A DNA stretch of 10,624 nt, from positions 1 through 10,624 of the forward strand of contig JAEOSY010000357.1 of the NCBI GenBank assembly GCA_016840125.1. Reading direction: 5' to 3'. Shown here in pieces: positions 6,160 through 10,624 of the stretch (positions within the stretch are counted from its first letter, which is position 1; every line of letters starts with the position of its first letter). Position numbers and translations under genes: made by a program. The DNA is from Candidatus Helarchaeota archaeon (GTDB taxonomy: Archaea > Asgardarchaeota > Lokiarchaeia > Helarchaeales > HEL-GB-A). The notes under the pieces were generated by a model that was not told the DNA's origin, did not search any database, and saw only the letters and a list, made by a program, of their open reading frames with translations.

Positions 6160-6906
6160 TTAAACTTTAATGGCACCTGCCATTTTCCTTGACTTCATAG
6201 AAAGATCTCGATATTCATCCCAATCTGGTAATATATTTGCAGCATTTTCAAAAAGTTGGGCGGCTTCCAAATACTTTTGCTTCGCCGCTCCTCGATCCCC
6301 ATTTTGCATCGCAAATAAAGCCTCACTCCTAAATACCTGCCCCTTAAGATAATAAGATCGCGCCCGGACTATTTTCAACCGACTCATATCCCCAAGCTCT
6401 GAAACGAATTCTGCTTCCAAATTACTATGAATTTCCGCTGTCCCAAAATTTTCAGCAGCTTTTGAATATTCTTCGTTTAGAAAGGCAATTTGTGCCACAC
6501 ATATATTTTCATATGCTAAAAGAAGGTGTAGTTTGCTTTTTAACAGAGTTAATTCCGCTCGTTTTGCGACATCCTGCACTAATTTATCGTATTCTCCAAT
6601 CGCATTTTTCTGATCTTCAATCGCTTGCTGATAATTAGTTAACGCCTTCGCTTTATTCCCTTTATAGAAGAAACTCGTAGCTATACTTTGGAAATAATTC
6701 GCCAGTTCAATATAATGGTTCCCCATTATCCGGCTTCGAGTCTCAAGATTATCTTCCTCTAATAAATCAATTGCTTTCATAAATTGCGAGGCTGCATTTT
6801 TGTGACTCTCTGCTGCTCTCTGAAATTTTGACTGTTGGAATAATTTATGCCCCTGTTCTTCGTAACCTTTTGCGAGGTTCCAAATTTCTAAAAATTTCTC
6901 ATTCAT
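6160..6906 (-). CDS. TPR-like helical repeat protein
   Basis: This 248-residue soluble protein appears all-helical, with no signal peptide or membrane segment. Four TPR-like helix-turn-helix units are visible by their spaced alanine, aromatic and glycine positions: about 17-49 (EQGHKLFQQSKFQRAAESHK), 67-105 (ANYFQSIATSFFYKGNKAKA), 130-165 (LNEEYSKAAENF) and 183-224 (ALFAMQNGDRGAAKQKYLEA). Such repeats serve as protein-interaction scaffolds; no partner can be deduced and I do not recognise a specific family. The start ATG at 6906 has only a weak ribosome-binding site, but a TATA box lies 15-24 bases upstream, consistent with a nearly leaderless message. The stop abuts the thiC stop with no intervening base. 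Divergent from the SEC59-like gene across 181 bp. Confidence 0.8.
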   Translation of the reverse strand: MNEKFLEIWNLAKGYEEQGHKLFQQSKFQRAAESHKNAASQFMKAIDLLEEDNLETRSRIMGNHYIELANYFQSIATSFFYKGNKAKALTNYQQAIEDQKNAIGEYDKLVQDVAKRAELTLLKSKLHLLLAYENICVAQIAFLNEEYSKAAENFGTAEIHSNLEAEFVSELGDMSRLKIVRARSYYLKGQVFRSEALFAMQNGDRGAAKQKYLEAAQLFENAANILPDWDEYRDLSMKSRKMAGAIKV

Positions 6907-6920
6907 TTCAGACTTACCAC

Positions 6921-6930
6921 TTATATATAA
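6921..6930 (-). promoter_or_regulatory. Candidate TATA box for the TPR gene
   Basis: On the minus strand TTATATATAA ends 14 bases before the ATG. This proximity implies a message with almost no leader if it is the real promoter. The adjoining upstream bases belong to the palindrome at 6929-6950, where transcription factor B contacts would be expected. Confidence 0.4.
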
Positions 6931-6950
6931 TTAGATCCTTCCATCTAATT
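6929..6950. promoter_or_regulatory. 22-bp palindrome at the TPR promoter, candidate operator
   Basis: AATTAGAT (6929-6936) and ATCTAATT (6943-6950) are perfect 8-base complements around the 6-base centre CCTTCC. The element touches the TATA-like sequence of the TPR gene on the side where the BRE would lie. A dimeric winged-helix or ribbon-helix-helix regulator bound here would block transcription initiation. It could also fold as a hairpin in RNA, but the position upstream of both divergent genes favours a DNA site. The repeat is visible; the role is inferred. Confidence 0.4.
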
Positions 6951-7052
6951 CTTTTGGTTCTAATTTAAAATAAATAGGTTCTCTTTAAACACTATTATAG
7001 AAAAATTAAAAAAAGAATATAAGATAAACAAAAGAAAGAGGATTTTGAAAAG

Positions 7053-7060
7053 TATTTAAT
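7053..7060 (+). promoter_or_regulatory. Candidate TATA box for the SEC59-like gene
   Basis: TATTTAAT, preceded by the purine-rich GAAAAG that could act as a BRE, lies 27 bases before the ATG at 7088. This spacing predicts a very short or absent leader, in keeping with the poor ribosome-binding site (only AGGCG) ahead of this gene. Confidence 0.35.
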
Positions 7061-7087
7061 TTTTAATCCCACAAAAAGGCGAAAAAA

Positions 7088-8014
7088 ATGACATCTGACA
7101 CGTCCACCCCTCCACGAACAAGTCGTGAAACAAAATTTTCCACAAATTTTCTTTGGACTGCTGCGATTATGATTGGTTATAATCTAATTGTCTTTATTGG
7201 ATATTTTCTTAATTTATACTCCATTGAGTATACCCTTGCAGTAGCCATAGGATTGACTGTTCCTGCTATCATTCTCACTGTAATAGGCACAAAAATGCAA
7301 CGAAAGAAGAAAATCGATGAAAAAGAAGTATCCACAATCTATCGAAAATTATTTAATGTCGCAGGTGGGGTGGTAATGGCCATAATTTGTTGGATATTCG
7401 GACCTTGGATTGTCTTTTTTGTTATGGCTGGTCTTGTATATGCTTATGGGCTTCACGAAATCGTCCTTTGTAAATTAGATACTCCAATTTGGTTTTCGGA
7501 TGCACTTGCTGCCCTTGGCCGCCAAGCTGAAGAAAAAGAGATGTTTCTTGAACCTCTATCCGCTTTAGTATCATTCCTCATAATCATTTTCATTCCAACA
7601 GTTCTCTTCCAATTTTTAGGGAATCCACAATTCTGGGCTCCCCTCGTAATTATTTTCATTATTGCTACAATTTTGTGGGGAATTGGTGATTCACTTGCCT
7701 ATTATTTTGGTACTCGCTATGGAAACCACAAATTACCTTGGAATAAGAAAAAATCCGTTGAAGGAAGTTTGGCAATGGCGATTTTCGGAGTAATCCTCGC
7801 CTTGATTCTTCTTTCAGCCCCCATTTTTAATTTATTTGGACTCTCTACTCCCTTAATTGGAGGTATCTGGTGGATCCTACTAGCAATCTTAACAGGCTTC
7901 TTTGGCGCTTTCATCGAGAGCTTGGAGTTACCGTTGAATGATAATTTCACCACTCCCACTTTTACTGCTATCTTTCTTTCAGTTTTACTGTTTTTACTAA
8001 GCTTCCCTTTCTAA
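7088..8014 (+). CDS. SEC59/VTE5-like CTP-dependent polyprenol (dolichol/phytol) kinase
   Basis: The 308-residue integral membrane protein matches COG0170, whose members phosphorylate dolichol, phytol, farnesol or diacylglycerol with CTP. Family motifs are RKLFNVAGG (86-94), the nucleotide-binding WGIGDSLAYYFGTRYGNHKL (197-216), KKSVEGSLAM (221-230) and, near the C-terminus, ESLELPLNDNFTTP (277-290) with the conserved DN pair. About eight hydrophobic segments occur, including two N-terminal ones (about 22-41 and 47-67) before the RK motif. A soluble loop at about 128-155 (LCKLDTPIWFSDALA, then RQAEEKEM) looks lineage-specific. In archaea the likely product is a polyprenyl/dolichyl phosphate used as carrier in N-glycosylation or a salvaged isoprenoid phosphate; the substrate is not deducible. 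The orphan seven-helix protein follows after 72 bp and may be co-transcribed. Confidence 0.82.
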   Translation: MTSDTSTPPRTSRETKFSTNFLWTAAIMIGYNLIVFIGYFLNLYSIEYTLAVAIGLTVPAIILTVIGTKMQRKKKIDEKEVSTIYRKLFNVAGGVVMAIICWIFGPWIVFFVMAGLVYAYGLHEIVLCKLDTPIWFSDALAALGRQAEEKEMFLEPLSALVSFLIIIFIPTVLFQFLGNPQFWAPLVIIFIIATILWGIGDSLAYYFGTRYGNHKLPWNKKKSVEGSLAMAIFGVILALILLSAPIFNLFGLSTPLIGGIWWILLAILTGFFGAFIESLELPLNDNFTTPTFTAIFLSVLLFLLSFPF

Positions 8015-8086
8015 ATTCTGATCAAACCAATAGTAATATAAAAGAGTATCAATTAACAATCTTCATAGAAATGGTGGGATCTCAAA

Positions 8087-8794
8087 TTGGCTCCGATTAA
8101 TATTTATGTTGATGGTGGGTTGGTAATCTGTGGAATTCTTTTTGCCATTACTCTAGGATTGTTTTACTTCTATAAAGCAAGGAAACAGAATTTACGCATG
8201 CTATCAATAGCCGCAACAATGATTATTTTTAGTGGACTTTTTTATTTAGGCGTATGCCTGGACTTCTTCTCGATTATCTTGACAGGAACGAATATGGATA
8301 ATACTACCGGTCTCCACGGAATTATCTCCTTCCTTTGGATATTTCCAGCCATTGTATGTGCGATGTATATTGGAGCTTCACTTATTCGACCTGATAAACG
8401 ATACCTTATCCTATCAATCTATCTTGGTTTAGGTGCTGTGTTTGCAGTATTTCTCATTCTTGATCCGTTTGGTACTCTTGAATTTCGATATCCAACTATC
8501 CCAGGGACTGGCTTTATCAATTCATTTTTCAATATCACATCCCCTGGATTTATTATAGCCGTTATTTTCCTTCTCTCTCTTTTACTTTTTAACGGAATTG
8601 GATTCCTCCTGAAATCCTTCCAACTCAGTGGCACAATCAAGCGGAAATATATTATATTATCAGCTGCATTTATACTATTCTGCATCAGTGCTACGTTCGA
8701 GGGCTTCCTCGCGCCAGGCTTACTACTCTACACCGTGCGTGCGGGGGTACTAGTCAGTGCTGTGTTAATGTATTTTGGATTACGGGCTACCTAA
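8087..8794 (+). CDS. Orphan seven-transmembrane protein
   Basis: The 235-residue protein has seven hydrophobic helices at about 10-29, 40-64, 78-100, 106-125, 152-176, 186-206 and 209-232. Short loops separate them, and the only sizeable soluble stretch is about 127-150 (DPFGTLEFRYPTIPG). There is no soluble domain after helix 7. The layout resembles the seven-helix sensor modules found at the front of some archaeal histidine kinases, but no kinase or output domain is attached, and I recognise no catalytic motif. The start is TTG at 8087, with GGTGGG 10 bases upstream as ribosome-binding site; an in-frame TAG at 8066 precludes a longer form. An ATG at 8071 is in another frame and closes after nine codons. 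Tandem with the SEC59-like kinase; a functional link is speculative. Confidence 0.75.
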   Translation: MAPINIYVDGGLVICGILFAITLGLFYFYKARKQNLRMLSIAATMIIFSGLFYLGVCLDFFSIILTGTNMDNTTGLHGIISFLWIFPAIVCAMYIGASLIRPDKRYLILSIYLGLGAVFAVFLILDPFGTLEFRYPTIPGTGFINSFFNITSPGFIIAVIFLLSLLLFNGIGFLLKSFQLSGTIKRKYIILSAAFILFCISATFEGFLAPGLLLYTVRAGVLVSAVLMYFGLRAT

Positions 8795-8821
8795 ATAATT
8801 AAAAAGAAGTACCTTTGATCA

Positions 8822-8830
8822 GTTTTTTCT
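8822..8830 (+). terminator. Possible poly-T terminator after the 7TM gene
   Basis: A run of six T residues (8823-8828) followed by further T-rich sequence lies 28 bases past the stop. Archaeal RNA polymerase can terminate at such oligo-T tracts without a hairpin. The long gap and the separate TATA box before the DUF362 gene support a transcription unit boundary here. Confidence 0.3.
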
Positions 8831-8964
8831 CTAATTAGTTTATTTTACAAGTGTATAACAATTCGTTAGTTATTTTTATGACTTCACAGAGATTTTCCGA
8901 ATTTAAAATAGTTCTGGTAAATAAATTAAATAGATTTTATAAAATAAGCATTTAAATCAAAAAA

Positions 8965-9093
8965 TTGACTTCAATAGATTTAGAAACAGCTCACAGAGGT
9001 CTTGAAAAACAGCCGCAAAGATTAAAATACTATAATTACAATCTAATCGAAACTCAATTGGCTAAATCTTTTGCTTATTTAATTGACATATAA
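8965..9093 (+). other. Doubtful 42-codon reading frame
   Basis: A TTG at 8965 opens 42 codons ending with TAA at 9091. The peptide starts MTSIDLETAHRGLEKQPQ and is plausibly helical and hydrophilic, with composition not unlike a real protein. Against it: no ribosome-binding site, a non-ATG start, low length, and its end overlaps the proposed TATA box of the next gene. It may be chance, a small protein, or a decayed remnant. Confidence 0.15.
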
Positions 9094-9096
9094 TAT
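9088..9096 (+). promoter_or_regulatory. Candidate TATA box for the DUF362 gene
   Basis: ATATAATAT lies about 20 bases before the GTG start at 9112. With typical archaeal spacing of about 25 bases the transcript would begin at or next to the start codon, giving a leaderless message. This fits the lack of a properly spaced ribosome-binding site; AGGT directly touches the GTG. Confidence 0.4.
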
Positions 9097-9111
9097 TTTA
9101 CAAATTTTTAG

Positions 9112-10416
9112 GTGTGGAAGAGTATTACTGCTAAAGTTGTCATTATCAAAGGAACCAATCCCTCTGAAATGATTCGGAATGGTCTCAAGTTCTTCGATAA
9201 TTATCAGGATAAAATTTCTGGCAAAGATGTTATAATCAAGCCGAACCTAGGAGCTTGGAGCACTGCCTTGCCCAAGATCGCGAATAAGACCGTGGTTACT
9301 AGCAAGGAGGTCTTATTGGCAACGATTTCTCTCGTAAAAGAGTTAGGCGCATCTTCAGTAGCTATTGCAGAGGGTGCCTTCATTGACCTTGAGATGGATC
9401 CTATATACAAAGATATGGGTTTGCGAAAAGATCTAAAAGAGCAAAATGTTAAACTCGTTGATCTGGCAAAGGGTCCATTCCGAAAAGTTGAGTTATCTGA
9501 TAAAACGTCAGTAGAAATTGCGGAATACATTCTGGATGCTGATTGCCTCATTAATATGCCTATGTTAAAAACTCATGGGCAGACCATTGTGTCAGTCGCA
9601 ATAAAAAATCTCAAGGGCGCGCTCTCACACCAAAGTAAACGCACTTCCCATCGGAAAGATTTAGAGACAATGGTCGCACATCTCACTTCCGTGATAAAAC
9701 CTACATTCAACATTGTGGATGGAATTGTTGGTTTAGACGGCTTTGGTCCAGTTCAAACAGGGACTCCTATAAAAGTTGGTGTTATAATCGTTAGCGATAA
9801 CCTTGTCGCAACAGATGCGGTAGCCAGCTCTATCATGGGGTTCAATCCGCAAGATATTCCACATATTAAAATGGCTAATAATCTCGGGAATGGTCCGATC
9901 GAACTCTCTGAGATTGACATAGTTGGGGAGAGCGTTGAAATCGTGAAAGTTCCCTTTGAACCATCCCCCACAGGTTTCGCTATCTATGAGCATGCTTGTG
10001 GTTTAATACGCATACCTGAAGGGCAAATTCATGGGCGTTACACAAATCATTGGTGCTCAATGTGCACTATGAACTTTGTAGGGTCGTTGTGGGCTTTAAG
10101 AGACGATTGTGGTAATAATTATAAACAGAAAATATTTGTAGTTTCGGATCAAGCAGATCTTCCTGAACACTATGAAGGTCAGCTCATTTTATATGGGAAT
10201 TGCCAAGCTCGTAATAAGTCAAAACTAAACGATGATGAGTATATTTTTATTAAGGGTTGCCCGCCGACCCAATTAGGGAATTATTCTGCTTTTGGGAAGG
10301 CACTCTATTCTAAACCACGATTTGTGTGGGGGCTGTTAAAACGGCTTTTGAAGACCTTAGTGGGGAGTAGTCTTCATCCATTAGAACACTGGACGGAGGA
10401 ATCGCCGGAAGAATAA
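9112..10416 (+). CDS. DUF362 family protein with cysteine-rich C-terminal extension
   Basis: The 434-residue protein carries the DUF362 domain over about 8-280: VIIKPNLGAW (40-49), VAIAEGA (83-89), INMPMLKTHGQT (147-158), VAIKNLKGAL (162-171), VDGIVGLDGFGP (202-213) and SDNLVATDAVAS (228-239). The family is widespread in archaea and anaerobes, often beside Fe-S proteins, and its reaction is not established. Instead of the usual CxxCxxCxxxCP ferredoxin module, the C-terminus has WCSMC (C315, C318), DDCGN (C333), YGNCQ (C364) and KGCPPT (C383), a possible Fe-S or zinc site. No signal peptide is visible; a mildly hydrophobic WGLLKRLLKTLVG segment (406-418) may touch the membrane. Start GTG at 9112 directly follows an in-frame TAG, so no longer form exists. 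A FAD-binding oxidase gene begins 31 bp downstream, suggesting a redox operon. Confidence 0.85.
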   Translation: MWKSITAKVVIIKGTNPSEMIRNGLKFFDNYQDKISGKDVIIKPNLGAWSTALPKIANKTVVTSKEVLLATISLVKELGASSVAIAEGAFIDLEMDPIYKDMGLRKDLKEQNVKLVDLAKGPFRKVELSDKTSVEIAEYILDADCLINMPMLKTHGQTIVSVAIKNLKGALSHQSKRTSHRKDLETMVAHLTSVIKPTFNIVDGIVGLDGFGPVQTGTPIKVGVIIVSDNLVATDAVASSIMGFNPQDIPHIKMANNLGNGPIELSEIDIVGESVEIVKVPFEPSPTGFAIYEHACGLIRIPEGQIHGRYTNHWCSMCTMNFVGSLWALRDDCGNNYKQKIFVVSDQADLPEHYEGQLILYGNCQARNKSKLNDDEYIFIKGCPPTQLGNYSAFGKALYSKPRFVWGLLKRLLKTLVGSSLHPLEHWTEESPEE

Positions 10417-10447
10417 TTAAAGTTAATTAAAGGGTGTTTTTGAAAAA

Positions 10448-10624
10448 ATGACAGAACTAGCATTTGAAAAACTTTCAACTAAAATCGGAGAAATCGTAGG
10501 GTCCGATAATTATTCAAAAGCTAAATTTATACTCCACTCATACGCCGAAGATGCCAGTCCATTCCAGGGAAATCCGCCTGAGCTAGTGGTTCGACCCCAG
10601 AGCGCAGATGAAATATCCCAAATA
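10448..10624 (+). CDS. FAD-binding oxidase, GlcD-like, N-terminal 59 codons (runs off right edge)
   Basis: The frame opens with ATG at 10448 and remains open to the window edge. The peptide includes YAEDASPFQGNPPELVV followed by RPQSADEISQI, the standard opening of the PCMH-type FAD-binding domain (FAD_binding_4) in glycolate oxidase subunit GlcD, D-lactate dehydrogenase and alkyldihydroxyacetone-phosphate synthase relatives. Such enzymes oxidise 2-hydroxy acids and pass electrons to an Fe-S subunit or a quinone. Which member this is cannot be told from 59 residues; the catalytic and cap regions are missing. AGGGTG at 10431-10436 is a plausible but distant ribosome-binding site. The spacing of 31 bp from the DUF362 gene implies one operon. 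Confidence 0.82.
   Translation, partial: MTELAFEKLSTKIGEIVGSDNYSKAKFILHSYAEDASPFQGNPPELVVRPQSADEISQI

Larger units (their letters stand above)
8795..9111. other. 317-bp AT-rich intergenic region
   Basis: No recognised gene lies here. The region holds a T6 tract just after the 7TM gene, a 25-codon ATG frame at 8878-8955 beginning MTSQRFSEF, a 42-codon TTG frame at 8965-9093, partial repeats (TGACTTCA at 8879 and 8966; TCACAGAG at 8884 and 8991), and a TATA-like element just before the DUF362 gene. No tRNA-like fold, C/D-box pair or long hairpin was found by eye. Confidence 0.6.

Noticed and set aside
6929..6950. Reading the TPR promoter palindrome as a transcription terminator hairpin.
   Set aside because: It lies upstream of both divergent genes, so no transcript of a known gene would end there, and the stem is AT-rich and weak.
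9204..9551. 115-codon open frame opposite the DUF362 gene.
   Set aside because: It is antisense to conserved DUF362 motifs and shows no domain or initiation signal of its own.

Overview
The window looks archaeal, from a moderately AT-rich genome. The evidence is a RIO2 ribosome-biogenesis kinase, a DUF460/COG2433 protein, an Sm-like (LSm) protein, a DUF362 protein, TATA-box-like promoter sites and non-ATG starts (TTG, TTG, GTG). Several membrane proteins plus a membrane-anchored GH105 sugar hydrolase fit an Asgard-type archaeon (Loki/Heimdall/Thor-like), but that placement is inference; no rRNA or other decisive marker is present.

Layout. 1-1244, minus strand: a secreted or anchored GH105-type hydrolase, followed with a TGATG stop/start overlap by the first 32 codons of an unidentified gene that runs off the left edge. 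1334-4336, plus strand: rio2 and a DUF460 RuvC/YqgF-fold protein, 51 bp apart and probably co-transcribed. 4333-4611, minus: LSm, whose stop codon shares the palindrome CTAG with the DUF460 stop. 4834-6159, plus: thiC, the HMP-P synthase of thiamine synthesis, preceded by a leader that can form a hairpin but shows no recognisable TPP riboswitch. 6160-6906, minus: a TPR-like helical repeat protein, stop-to-stop with thiC. 7088-8794, plus: a SEC59/VTE5-like CTP-dependent polyprenol kinase and an orphan seven-helix membrane protein. 8795-9111: a 317-bp AT-rich gap with a poly-T tract, a weak 42-codon reading frame and a promoter-like TATA box. 9112-10624, plus: a DUF362 protein with a cysteine-rich C-terminal extension, then the start of a GlcD-type FAD-binding oxidase cut by the right edge.

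Themes. RNA/ribosome biology (RIO2, DUF460, LSm) occupies the left-centre. An envelope/glycan theme is possible: a polyprenol kinase could supply lipid carrier for N-glycosylation, and the GH105 protein is rich in N-glycosylation sequons, but this link is inference. The DUF362/FAD-oxidase pair suggests a redox unit continuing to the right. I see no CRISPR array, transposon, tRNA, rRNA or phage signature. The most interesting leads are the thiC leader hairpin, the palindrome at the TPR-gene promoter, the DUF362 cysteine cluster, the probable double RNase H-like layout of the DUF460 protein, and the tightly packed convergent gene ends.
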